64,000 nt of DNA from positions 62,001-126,000 of the forward strand of contig NZ_JAJFOW010000006.1 in assembly GCF_020731285.1 (NCBI RefSeq), in the 5' to 3' direction. Origin of the DNA: Cohnella baijiui (GTDB taxonomy: Bacteria; Bacillota; Bacilli; Paenibacillales; Paenibacillaceae). Position numbers and translations under genes: made by a program. Below the pieces are notes generated by a model, which saw only the letters and a program-made list of their open reading frames with translations, searched no databases and was not told the origin of the DNA. Numbering within the stretch: position 1 is the first letter of the stretch; the number at the start of each line of letters is the position of its first letter. This document shows positions 44,124 through 52,362 of the stretch, in pieces.

Positions 44124-44984
44124 TCAAGACCAGTCCGGATACAAGTCCGTGCGGCGGTCGCGCCAGGTCGTGACCGATCCGGCCCGGCGGACGTCCTCGA
44201 GGAGCGACAGGTCGAGATCCGCGGTAATCAGCATGTCCGCGTTGATCTCGCCTTCGCATTGAATGCCGCGGGGCGGAAACGGGATGTCGTTCGGCGTGAT
44301 GACGGCCGCTTGGCCGTAGTTCGCCCGCATAAAGTCGACGCGTTCCAGCGAACCGACCGTGCCGGTCGTCACGATATAGATCTGATTCTCCACCGCGCGC
44401 GCGTGGCAGCAGTAGCGGACGCGGTAAAAGCCGTGGCGGTCGTCCGTGCAGGACGGACAAAAGATAACGTCCGCCCCTTTGGCTCGCACCATCCGTACGA
44501 TTTCCGGAAACTCGATGTCATAGCAGGTGAGCAGGCCGATCCGGCCGTAGGGCGTGTCAAAGACCGCGACGCCATCGCCGTCCGTGACGTTCCAGGCTTC
44601 CTTCTCCGTCGGCGTAATGTGCAGCTTGTCCTGCGTTTCGCAGCTGCCGTCCGGCGCGAACAAATAAGCCGTATTGCGCAAAGCGCCGCCTTTTTTCGTC
44701 AGGTGCGTGCCCCCGACGATATAGACGCCGTATTCGCGGGCCAGGCCCGAGAAAAGCGCGATATATTCATCCGTATAGTCGAGCAACCGCTCGATCGGCT
44801 GGCCGGCTCCGCCGGGCGCTTCGCCGATGGACAGCAACGGCGTCGTGACGAATTCCGGAAACAGGACGAACTGAGCGCCGTACTCCGACGCGTTGCGCAC
44901 GTAGTGGGCAACCTGCCCGCGATACGACGCGACATCGCCGACGTCCCGCAGGTTGAATTGTACAGCGGACACTCTCATTTTCAT
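44124..44984 (-). CDS. Carbon-nitrogen hydrolase (nitrilase superfamily)
   Basis: The 286-residue protein has the Glu-Lys-Cys triad: Glu44 (LFPEFV), Lys120 (QDKLHIT) and Cys154 (LTCYDIEFPE). The family hydrolyses amides, nitriles or carbamoyl groups. First gene in the nitrilase-GNAT-GNAT operon. The start at 44984 (MKMR) has GGGGGATTCC upstream. In bifunctional relatives it is fused to an N-terminal GNAT; here it is separate and lies before the GNAT gene. Confidence 0.92.
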   Translation of the reverse strand: MKMRVSAVQFNLRDVGDVASYRGQVAHYVRNASEYGAQFVLFPEFVTTPLLSIGEAPGGAGQPIERLLDYTDEYIALFSGLAREYGVYIVGGTHLTKKGGALRNTAYLFAPDGSCETQDKLHITPTEKEAWNVTDGDGVAVFDTPYGRIGLLTCYDIEFPEIVRMVRAKGADVIFCPSCTDDRHGFYRVRYCCHARAVENQIYIVTTGTVGSLERVDFMRANYGQAAVITPNDIPFPPRGIQCEGEINADMLITADLDLSLLEDVRRAGSVTTWRDRRTDLYPDWS

Positions 44985-45210
44985 GTCGGAATCCCCCTCT
45001 CCTCCCCTTCATTATAGGGAATGGCCGCCGATCGGCAAGTTTTGCTAGCGATGAGAGAATTCTCATCGAATTCTAAGAAAAGCTTATTAGCCCCCATAAC
45101 CCCTATCTTTCCGCTCTTTTTGGGAAAATATAGGCGGTTTCATGTCTGCTATACTCGGTTTCAACGTCATCGGAAAACGATTTACATCAGGATGGAGGAC
45201 TTTTAACAAC

Positions 45211-45705
45211 ATGAGCATGCGCATCAAGAGCAACGTCGTTCGCAAAGTCGTCACCCTCGGCCTCGTCGCCGCCATCGGATTCGCCGGCACGGCTGCCGTC
45301 CACACGCCGAAAGCTTCCGCTGCCACGACCAAAGCGGACAAAATCATTACTCTCGGCAAAAAATATTTGGGCGTGAAATACCGCTTCGGCGCGCCTTCCG
45401 GTGCGACCTCCGTATTCGATTGCTCCAGCTTCACGCAATACATATTCGGCAAATACGGCGTCAAGCTGCCTCGCGTATCCAGCTCTCAGGCATCCAAAGG
45501 CAAGAAAGTCGCCAAAGCGAACCTGAAAAAAGGCGACCTCGTCTTCTTCAAAACGTCGCGCACCGGCTCGAAGATCGGCCATGTCGCCGTCTATATCGGC
45601 AGCAACAAAATTTTGCATACGTACGGAAAGCCCGGCGTCACGATCACAAGCCTGAGCTCCAGCTACTGGAAATCGCACTACGTGACCGCTCGCCGCGTCC
45701 TGTAA
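45211..45705 (+). CDS. NlpC/P60 cell-wall endopeptidase with signal peptide
   Basis: The 164-residue product has a Sec signal peptide (basic MRIKSNVVRK then LGLVAAIGFAGTAAV, cleavage near ASAA), then the catalytic domain with Cys in FDCSSFTQYIFGKYG, His in IGHVAVYIGSNK, and a polar third residue in LHTYG. It cleaves peptide crosslinks outside the cell. A possible earlier Met lies upstream but the ATG at 45211 is the first with a reasonable site (GGAGG, 12 bases). A paralogue ends at 151. The upstream gap has an 18-bp GATGAGA-GAAT-TCTCATC dyad at 45050-45067. Confidence 0.92.
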   Translation: MSMRIKSNVVRKVVTLGLVAAIGFAGTAAVHTPKASAATTKADKIITLGKKYLGVKYRFGAPSGATSVFDCSSFTQYIFGKYGVKLPRVSSSQASKGKKVAKANLKKGDLVFFKTSRTGSKIGHVAVYIGSNKILHTYGKPGVTITSLSSSYWKSHYVTARRVL

Positions 45706-45759
45706 CCCGCCCCAACCTGTTAACCTTATTGCTGTGCCATATCGGCCCGGCAACCAAAG

Positions 45760-45803
45760 AACGGCAGCCTCGGATCCCCCGGATCCGGTGCTGCCGTTCT
45801 TTT
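45760..45803. terminator. Bidirectional terminator between the NlpC/P60 gene and the kinase operon
   Basis: AACGGCAGC (45760-45768) pairs with GCTGCCGTT (45790-45798), with an inner CGGATCC/GGATCCG pairing, followed by CTTTTT on the plus strand. On the minus strand GGTTGC follows the AACGGCAGC arm, so the plus direction is favoured. Confidence 0.8.
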
Positions 45804-45824
45804 TCGCGCGCCCATCCGTCCCCG

Positions 45825-47171
45825 CTACCGCGGAAACGTAATGGCGATCGTGGTGCCGCTGCCCGGCTTGCTGAACACTTCGACGCTGCCGTTGTGCAGC
45901 TCGATGATCTTTTTGGCGATGGACAGCCCGAGACCGCTGCCCCCCGTCGACCGGTGCCGGGCTTCGTCGACCCGGTAAAACCGCTCGAACAGGTAGGGAA
46001 TCTCCGTCTCGGGAATTCCGAGCCCATAGTCGGTCACGTCCAGCTGCACCGAGTTTTTGTCGGACTTGATCCGCACGTCGATCGGCTCCTTGCTGTACTT
46101 GATCGCGTTGTCCAGCAAAATCAGCAGCATCTGACGGATCTTGTCCTTGTCCCCGGTCATCTGGACGGAGGAGCCGGGCCCGTGCACGCGGATCTCCCGC
46201 TGGAATGTCGTCCCAAGCACGCCGGACAGCTCCTTGACGACGGCGACGGCGTCGAACCGGGTCCGGTTCAGCCATTCGTCCTGCTCCGCTTCGGCGAGCG
46301 TCAGCATGGAGCGCGTCAGCTTCTTGAGCCGCTCCGTCTCCTTGGCGATCGCCTCGATCGCCTCGTCCCGCACCTCGACGTTGTCCCGTCCCCAGCGCTT
46401 CAGCATGTCCGCATAGCTCCCGATGACCGTGAGCGGCGTCTTCAACTCGTGGGAGGCATCGGCGACGAATTGCTTTTGCCGCTCGATCGTCCGGTCGAGC
46501 CGTTCGATCATCTGATTGAAGGCGCGGATGAGCTGCTGCAGCTCGATCGACTCCTCCTGCCCCATCTTGACGCGCTGCAGCTTGCCGCTGCGGTCGATTT
46601 CCCGCATCGTCTGAACCATCTGGCCGATCGGCCCGGTGAGGCGCGAAGTGAACCAATACGTCCCGAGAATCGCGAACAGAATCGCGCCGACGCTGGTCAC
46701 GCTGAGCGCGCCGAGCAGGATCTTCAAATAGCCGTCGAGGACGGTGAGGCGCCGCGCGCTCTCCACCTCCCCGATCAGCCGATGCTCCTCGTAGATCGGG
46801 ACCGACCAGACGAGAACCCGCTGCCCGTTCAGCCGCAGCGTCTCGGAACGGGAGACGGTCCGCACGTCGACCGGAATCGAGAGCAGCTCCTTGTCGATGC
46901 CGACCGTGTTGATGACGCGCGAGTCCGCCGTGACGATCCGCATCATCTCGTTCACGTTGTACATATCGCTCAGCAGCTTCGGATCGTCGATGCCGACCAT
47001 CTTCTGCTTGCGCAGCGTCTCGACGACGAGATCCGCCTTGTTCGCGAGGAGCTGCAGCTCCCCGCGGGTCGTGACGCGGATGACGAAGAAGTAGACGAAG
47101 ACGTTGTACAGGATGAGGATGAAGATCAGCCAAAAGACGGTGAAAAGCGTAAACCGGAGCCTAAGCGTCAT
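45825..47171 (-). CDS. Sensor histidine kinase
   Basis: The 448-residue protein has two transmembrane segments (about residues 9-32 and 150-172) flanking an extracellular domain, a HAMP-like linker, the H-box ASHELKTPLTVIG, N-box LLDNAIKYS, and G-boxes DYGLGIPE and GGSGLGLSI. It phosphorylates the response regulator encoded upstream. Its first codon overlaps the regulator stop by four bases (47168-47171). The sensed signal is not known; the layout resembles YkoGH/YclJK-type pairs. Confidence 0.93.
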   Translation of the reverse strand: MTLRLRFTLFTVFWLIFILILYNVFVYFFVIRVTTRGELQLLANKADLVVETLRKQKMVGIDDPKLLSDMYNVNEMMRIVTADSRVINTVGIDKELLSIPVDVRTVSRSETLRLNGQRVLVWSVPIYEEHRLIGEVESARRLTVLDGYLKILLGALSVTSVGAILFAILGTYWFTSRLTGPIGQMVQTMREIDRSGKLQRVKMGQEESIELQQLIRAFNQMIERLDRTIERQKQFVADASHELKTPLTVIGSYADMLKRWGRDNVEVRDEAIEAIAKETERLKKLTRSMLTLAEAEQDEWLNRTRFDAVAVVKELSGVLGTTFQREIRVHGPGSSVQMTGDKDKIRQMLLILLDNAIKYSKEPIDVRIKSDKNSVQLDVTDYGLGIPETEIPYLFERFYRVDEARHRSTGGSGLGLSIAKKIIELHNGSVEVFSKPGSGTTIAITFPR

Positions 47172-47863
47172 GCTTCAGGCTCCCGGAGCATGTAGCCGAC
47201 GCCGCGCACGGTGTGCAGCAGCTTGTGCCGGTAGCCCTTGTCCATTTTCTGGCGAAGATAGCGAATGTAGACGTCGACGACGTTGGTGTCGCCGATATAC
47301 TCGTAGCCCCACACGTCCGACAAAATCTCGTCGCGGGTCTTCTCCTCGTTGCGGTGGCGCGCCAGGTAGAGCAGCAGCTCGAACTCCCGCGGCGTCAGAT
47401 CGATGGCATGGTCCTTGCGGAACACCTTGCGGGTGATCAGCTCGATCGTGAGGTCGCCGATCTTCAGCACGTCCTCGCTCTCTCCGTCGCGCGATGCCTT
47501 GAAAATACGCAGCAGGTTCCGCACACGCGCGAGCAGCTCCTCCATGGCGAACGGCTTCGTGACGTAATCGTTGGCGCCGTGCTCGAAGCCGCTGACCTTG
47601 TCGGGCACGGTATCGCGCGCCGTGAGCAGAATGACGGGAACCGCATGGTCGTTCTGCCGGAGGCGACGAAGCACTTCGATCCCGTTCAGCTCGGGAAGCA
47701 TGACGTCGAGCAGCACGAGATCCCATTCGCCGCCGATCGCCATCTCGAGTCCGGTCCGGCCGTCGATCGCCCGTCCGACCTCGTAGCCCTCATGCTCCAG
47801 CTCGAGCGTCAGGACGCGCGCGATGCCGTCCTCGTCTTCGATAATCAATATTCTTTCACCCAT
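47168..47863 (-). CDS. OmpR/PhoB family response regulator
   Basis: The 231-residue protein has a receiver domain (acidic pocket IIEDEDG, phospho-Asp in LVLLDVMLP, conserved Lys in GANDYVTKPF) and a winged-helix DNA-binding domain (LTPREFELLLYLARHRNEEK, NVVDVYIRYLRQKMD). It is the transcription partner of the adjacent kinase, first gene in a two-gene operon. Target genes are unknown; the NlpC/P60 gene next door is a possibility because cell-wall hydrolases are often under such pairs. Confidence 0.95.
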   Translation of the reverse strand: MGERILIIEDEDGIARVLTLELEHEGYEVGRAIDGRTGLEMAIGGEWDLVLLDVMLPELNGIEVLRRLRQNDHAVPVILLTARDTVPDKVSGFEHGANDYVTKPFAMEELLARVRNLLRIFKASRDGESEDVLKIGDLTIELITRKVFRKDHAIDLTPREFELLLYLARHRNEEKTRDEILSDVWGYEYIGDTNVVDVYIRYLRQKMDKGYRHKLLHTVRGVGYMLREPEA

Positions 47864-47999
47864 TGCTTGTCACCTCTGTTATCGGCAAGTCAAAAAATCA
47901 ATCCAGACCTCTTTCCATTGTACCATGTCTGTCTACCCAGAATCGACTGTCCGAGGGCGGGCGGGAAGTCCGTCGCGGCTCCCCCGGCCGCGCACGCGC

Positions 48000-49559
48000 C
48001 TAGCGGGCTCCGCTCCGCCAAAACACGTCAACGGAGGCCGCCTCCCGCGGCTTCAGCCGAACGCCTTCTCCCTGCCAAAGCGCGGCGGCGGCATCCTCGC
48101 CGGACCAGAGGGGCAGGCGCAACGCGGGGGGTTCGGGGAAAAGCGAAAGCCACGCCTCACGGCCCGGGAAAGCGTGATCGCGGTTCGCGATCCAGTCGAA
48201 GGACGCGCCGCGTCCCCGGATCGCGCCCAGCAGCTCCGCGCAGGCGCGCTGCCGGCGCTCGCTCCATTTCGCGGGCATGCTGTCCGCGACGAAGCAAAGG
48301 CGGTCCGCCTCGGCGGCCAGCCAAGCTGCCGTCCGGGGGTCCAGCCAGCGGCTCGAGACGTCCAGCAGCACGATCGGCTCGCCGAGCTTGCGCAGCCAAA
48401 CGCCGAAGGCGGGCACGGGCGGCTCTACAGCCGCGGGCGTGTCGGGCAGCGGGTAATAGGCGGCGCAGCCGCTGCGCCAAGCCGGCTGTACCGGGCCCGT
48501 GCCCGATGGATCGGCGTAGACCGACCGCCGCGGCATCCGCCGCTCGCCGTCCAACCGGCGGCCAAGCTCCGGCTCTGCGCCCGGGCACTCCACGAGCGCG
48601 TGCGCGACGCCCCGTTCGTCCAAGTGGCGCGAGAGCAGTTGTGCCGTGAAGGTCCCGCCGGCGCCCGGATAGGCGGACGCCAGCGCCACGACCTGCACGC
48701 CGCCGCGGCTCGGCGACCGGGAGACAGCCGCATCCTCGGAGGCGGCGGCATAGCGCCCCCATGCCCGCAGCACTTCGCCCGCGCCGGCGGGCCGGTCTTC
48801 CGGCCGCTGGGCCAGCAGCCGTTCGACCGACTCGCGGAATAGCGCCGGGACGTCGTCCTGCCAAACGCCGCAGGTCAGCGCCCGCGATGCCGCGTAAGCG
48901 CCGCCGGTCAGCAAATAATAGGCCAGCGCACCCAGGCCGTACAAGTCCGTCCGCGTATCCGTCTGGCCGCCCCGCAGCTGCTCCGGCGCGGCGAAGGCGG
49001 GCGTGCCGAGCCGCATCGTGTCCGCGGCCGCGCCCGGCCGATATTGCCGCGCGATGCCGAAGTCGACGAGAACGGCGCGGTCCATGCCGTCGATGATGAC
49101 GTTCGCGGGCTTCAGATCCCGGAAGACGATGGCCGGCGTCCGCGCGTGCAGATAGGCAAGCACCCCGGCCAGATGAATCAGGTAACGTGCCGCCTTCGCG
49201 AACGGAAGCGCCCGGCCGAACCGCTCGAAGCGGTCGGCCAGCGTCTCTCCCGCCACATAATCCATCACGATGCAGGCGAGTCCGTCTTCGTCGGGCGGCA
49301 AATAATCGACGATGCGGGGCAGATGCGGATGATCCAGGGCGCTCAGCACCCGCGCTTCCGCGATGAAGGCGTCGCGCTCCTCGGGGTACGGCCGCGTGAT
49401 CTTCAGCGCCTGCCATTTGCCGCCGAGGCGCAAATCCTCCGCCAAGTACACGCTGCCCATCCCGCCCTTCCCGATACGGCACTCGATCCGGTAACGTCCG
49501 GCGACGACGGCGCCGCCGGACGCAAAGGCATCCCCCATATCATTCGCAGCTCGGTTCAT
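48000..49559 (-). CDS. Ser/Thr protein kinase fused to a C-terminal P-loop-like domain
   Basis: The 519-residue protein has an N-terminal Hanks-type kinase: GKGGMGSVYLAED (P-loop), ALKI (catalytic Lys), FRDLKPANVIID (HRD with F for H), DFGIA, APEQL. The C-terminal ~220 residues contain VVALASAYPGAGGTFTAQLL, a nucleotide-binding loop without the invariant Lys, as in CpaE-like or degenerate MinD/ParA ATPases, then DVSSRWLDPR. No transmembrane segment or PASTA repeats, so it is a soluble kinase. Start at 49559 with GGAGGG eight bases upstream. Partner unknown. Larger frames extending upstream are artefacts overlapping the methyltransferase gene. Confidence 0.85.
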   Translation of the reverse strand: MNRAANDMGDAFASGGAVVAGRYRIECRIGKGGMGSVYLAEDLRLGGKWQALKITRPYPEERDAFIAEARVLSALDHPHLPRIVDYLPPDEDGLACIVMDYVAGETLADRFERFGRALPFAKAARYLIHLAGVLAYLHARTPAIVFRDLKPANVIIDGMDRAVLVDFGIARQYRPGAAADTMRLGTPAFAAPEQLRGGQTDTRTDLYGLGALAYYLLTGGAYAASRALTCGVWQDDVPALFRESVERLLAQRPEDRPAGAGEVLRAWGRYAAASEDAAVSRSPSRGGVQVVALASAYPGAGGTFTAQLLSRHLDERGVAHALVECPGAEPELGRRLDGERRMPRRSVYADPSGTGPVQPAWRSGCAAYYPLPDTPAAVEPPVPAFGVWLRKLGEPIVLLDVSSRWLDPRTAAWLAAEADRLCFVADSMPAKWSERRQRACAELLGAIRGRGASFDWIANRDHAFPGREAWLSLFPEPPALRLPLWSGEDAAAALWQGEGVRLKPREAASVDVFWRSGAR

Positions 49560-49588
49560 CTTTCGGTCCCTCCGGAGGGCGATTCGCC

Positions 49589-49646
49589 AAAAAAAATCCC
49601 GCAGCGGCGACGGCACCCATACGGGTACCGCCGGCCGATGCGGGAT
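49589..49646 (-). terminator. Terminator of the ABC-methyltransferase operon
   Basis: On the minus strand ATCCCGCA (49646-49639) pairs with TGCGGGAT (49603-49596), followed by a run of T (49596-49589). An inner GGTACCCGTATGGGTGCC palindrome makes the stem strong. It follows the methyltransferase gene at 49787. Confidence 0.8.
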
Positions 49647-49786
49647 GCTTTCCCGGCCATCGCCCAGAAATGGGTCGATTCGGATTCGGAATTCGTTCGT
49701 TTGATCGCATTGTAGCACAGATCGACTTCTCCGAAAAGCGCTTTGCGGCGCGGACACCTTCGCGGCGGGGCTTACATCGGCGGGGT

Positions 49787-50815
49787 TTACAGCCGCCGCA
49801 CCCAGATCGTCACTTCGTCTCGATTGTGGAACAGCTGCTTCACCCTGCGGATCTCGAACGACTCGCCGTATGCCGCGAGCAGGTCCGCGATCGTCTGCAG
49901 CGGCTTGCGGTACATCAGCTTTAACGTGATCAACCCGGACGCGCCGGCGGTCAGCGCGGGCGCGAGCTGGGTGACGATCTTGCACGTGTGGTGCGGGTCC
50001 CAGCTCATGTCGCAGACGAGCAGGTCGAACGAGCCCGGCCGGAACGAGAGCTCCGAGGCGTTCTGCCGGAGATGACGGAGCATCGGATGCCCGGACAGCG
50101 ACGGATGCATCTCCGCGGGATCGACGGCCGTCACCCGCAAACCGCGCTCGAGCAGCACCGAGGTCCACCCGCCCGGGGCGGCGCCCAGGTCGAGCGCGCT
50201 CGAAAAGCGGGCCAGCGGCAGATCGAACGTCGTCTCCGCCTCGAGCAGCTTAAAGGCCGCGCGGGAGATGAGGCCTTCCTCGCGGCGGAAGCGGACGGCC
50301 CCGCCCGGCCAGTCGGACAGATTGTCCCGCGGCGCCGACCAGCCGAAGTAGATCGCCTTCTTCACGGCATAGACGGACAAGATCCAACGGGCGTCCCGCG
50401 CCACCGTCTCGGCGCCGGCTTCCCGCAGGATCGGCGTTATCAAGTCCCTCGCCTCCGCCGAAGAGAACGGGAACGGGCTGTCTTGCGATTTGCGCACCTG
50501 CACCGCAACGGCGGATCCTTTCGCGTCCGCGGAACGGGAAGCGGCGAAGCGCGCGAGCGCCGCGGCCGTTTCTTCCGGCGAAGCCGGCATCGCGATCTCC
50601 TCCGTCACGGGAAAGACGTGCCGAAGAAAAATCGGCTCGTCCCGGCGAAGCGCGGCAATCCATTCCTCGTCGCTGTAATCGTCATGTTGCAGGCGGAACG
50701 TCTCGCCCGGCGCCAGTCCGGACAGCGCGATGCCCGGGAAGCGCCTGCGCAGCTCTTCCATGGCGTAAGGCGCAAATCCCGGGTTGGCGGTCGCGATGAA
50801 CGCGGTCATTTTCAT
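49787..50815 (-). CDS. RlmM/FtsJ-like SAM-dependent methyltransferase
   Basis: The 342-residue protein has an N-terminal THUMP-like segment and a C-terminal FtsJ-type Rossmann methyltransferase: SSALDLGAAPGGWTSVLLER (motif I), LLVCDMSWDP and TLKLMYRK, the DPPW-type/K motif region. RlmM methylates 23S rRNA C2498 in gamma-proteobacteria; Bacillota relatives act on rRNA or an unknown target. Its ATG overlaps the stop of the ABC gene (ATGA at 50815-50812), so it is coupled to it. An internal Met two codons later has the better site AAGGGG. Confidence 0.85.
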   Translation of the reverse strand: MKMTAFIATANPGFAPYAMEELRRRFPGIALSGLAPGETFRLQHDDYSDEEWIAALRRDEPIFLRHVFPVTEEIAMPASPEETAAALARFAASRSADAKGSAVAVQVRKSQDSPFPFSSAEARDLITPILREAGAETVARDARWILSVYAVKKAIYFGWSAPRDNLSDWPGGAVRFRREEGLISRAAFKLLEAETTFDLPLARFSSALDLGAAPGGWTSVLLERGLRVTAVDPAEMHPSLSGHPMLRHLRQNASELSFRPGSFDLLVCDMSWDPHHTCKIVTQLAPALTAGASGLITLKLMYRKPLQTIADLLAAYGESFEIRRVKQLFHNRDEVTIWVRRL

Positions 50816-51591
50816 AGCCCCTTTCCGACTCGGATCCAAGGCCGCTCGTCCTGCCACGCAACTTGAACCGGCAGATCGTAGGCGGACTCCAGCAGCTCCG
50901 GCGTCAATACGTCCCGCTTCGGCCCGGCCGCGACGATGCGGCCGTCCGCCATGAGGGCGACGTGCGTGAACAGCGGGATAATCTCTTCGATATGGTGCGT
51001 TACGTACAGCATGGACATGCCTTCGCGATCGCTCAAGATGCGGCGCAGCGATTCCAGGAACCGCTCGCGCTCGAACAGATCCAGCCCCGCGCAGGGCTCG
51101 TCCATGATGAGCAGCTCCGGGGAGGCCATCATCGTGCGGGCGAGCAGCACCTTTTTGCGTTCCCCTTGGGAGAGCGTGCCGAACGGCTGCTCGGACAGCG
51201 CCGCGAGGCCGACCCGCTCCAGCTCCATCTGTGCCTGCTCCCGCACTTCGGGCGAAACTTGCTCGTAGATGCGCAAATACGCGTTGATGCCGCCGACGAC
51301 GATTTCCCACACGGGATCCCGAAGCACCAGCTTGTCGATGAGCGCGGGTCCGATGTTGCCGATCTTCTTGCGGACATCGCGAACGTCCACCTGACCGAAG
51401 CGGTGGCCGAGCACGTCGACCGTTCCGCTCGTCGGGAACAGATAGCCGTTGATCATCTCGAGCACCGTGGACTTGCCGCAGCCGTTGCGCCCAAGCAGCA
51501 CCCAACGCTCGCCGCTGTTCACCTTGAGATCGACGCCTTGAAGGATATCGCGTTTTCCTCGCCGCAGCGTCAGTTGTTGCAAATGAATCAT
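50812..51591 (-). CDS. ABC transporter ATP-binding protein (YlmA-like)
   Basis: The 259-residue ATPase has Walker A GRNGCGKST, signature LSQGERKK (Q for G at the second position), Walker B LLIMDEPCAGLD. It resembles YlmA of B. subtilis and cobalt/energy-coupling factors rather than a classical importer. No permease is adjacent. I take the Met at 51591, after GGGAGAGGGG; a longer frame upstream has no support. It is coupled to the methyltransferase downstream. Confidence 0.87.
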   Translation of the reverse strand: MIHLQQLTLRRGKRDILQGVDLKVNSGERWVLLGRNGCGKSTVLEMINGYLFPTSGTVDVLGHRFGQVDVRDVRKKIGNIGPALIDKLVLRDPVWEIVVGGINAYLRIYEQVSPEVREQAQMELERVGLAALSEQPFGTLSQGERKKVLLARTMMASPELLIMDEPCAGLDLFERERFLESLRRILSDREGMSMLYVTHHIEEIIPLFTHVALMADGRIVAAGPKRDVLTPELLESAYDLPVQVAWQDERPWIRVGKGL

Positions 51592-51670
51592 CTGTTTTTC
51601 CCCTCTCCCCTGTCCTGCCGACGGCGCAAGCTCATCCTCCCGGAAGCCTGCAGCCGTTAATCCCCTTCGA

Positions 51671-52006
51671 TCATCGCCCCTGCGCATCGTCCGGCGCCAA
51701 GAGCGCGTCAAGGCTCGCCGCGACCTCCATGACCGTACCGAACCGGTATCGCTTGCGCCATGTGCCGTCCGGCAGGCGGGTCAAGAGACACGGCACGCTC
51801 TCGATCCGGAACTGCTCGGCGAGCCCGGGCATGAGATTCAGATTGGCCGCCTGCACCTCGACGCCATCAGAGGACGCTTCGGCGACTTCAAGCATGCGCC
51901 GCGCCACGGCGCACGTGCCGCACAGCGGTGTGTGGACGAAGAGCGCGAGCGGGCCTTCGCGCGCCGCAAGCTCCGCCGCCCATCGGCCGGCCGCCCATTC
52001 CTTCAT
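51671..52006 (-). CDS. Thioredoxin-like protein with CGTC motif
   Basis: The 111-residue protein has the thioredoxin-fold redox motif CGTC (LFVHTPLCGTCAVA) and the cis-Pro in ESVPCLL. It lacks a signal peptide, so it is cytoplasmic. The start at 52006 overlaps the stop of the preceding gene (ATGA). It is the last gene of the fpg-nfo-cPPR-trx chain. Confidence 0.87.
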   Translation of the reverse strand: MKEWAAGRWAAELAAREGPLALFVHTPLCGTCAVARRMLEVAEASSDGVEVQAANLNLMPGLAEQFRIESVPCLLTRLPDGTWRKRYRFGTVMEVAASLDALLAPDDAQGR

Positions 52007-52362
52007 CGGCCCGCGATCCCCCGGTCGCCGGCGGCGCGAGCGGCCGCGTCGAGCACCTCGGGCGGCATCGGTCCGTCGTGAATGTCGACGCCGGCAGGCT
52101 GCGCCCGCCGCAGCTCGTACACCATCTGCGCGCGGCCCATCATGCTGGAGGAATGGACATAGACGCTGGCCGGATATCGCCCTGCCGCGATCATGCCGTG
52201 CACGACGGATAGGCCGTTCGGCATCCCGATGCCAAGCTCGAAGTCGAGCGAAAGAATGCCGACCTCGTGCTCCGCGAGCAGCAGCAGACATTCCTCCGCG
52301 GATCGCGCAACGACGAAGCCTCGCGGACAAGGTCGCACGTCGTCCAAAAAAACGTTCATCAC
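52003..52362 (-). CDS. Cyclic-phosphate processing receiver-domain protein
   Basis: The 119-residue protein starts MMNVFLDDVRPCPRGFVVAR; the FLDDVRP motif and the following acidic and Asn-containing loops match the family annotated as cyclic-phosphate processing receiver (cPPR), a REC-like fold lacking the phosphorylation site. The suggested role is binding 2',3'-cyclic or similar phosphates. It overlaps by four bases with both its neighbours. Confidence 0.85.
   Translation of the reverse strand: MMNVFLDDVRPCPRGFVVARSAEECLLLLAEHEVGILSLDFELGIGMPNGLSVVHGMIAAGRYPASVYVHSSSMMGRAQMVYELRRAQPAGVDIHDGPMPPEVLDAAARAAGDRGIAGR

Noticed and set aside
44985..45210. c-di-AMP (ydaO) riboswitch before the NlpC/P60 gene
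   Set aside because: The region is plausible by gene context but lacks recognisable ydaO core motifs.
49560..50168. N-terminal extension fusing the Ser/Thr kinase to a longer protein
   Set aside because: It is antisense-like noise over the methyltransferase gene frame and crosses a terminator; the start at 49559 has a good ribosome binding site.
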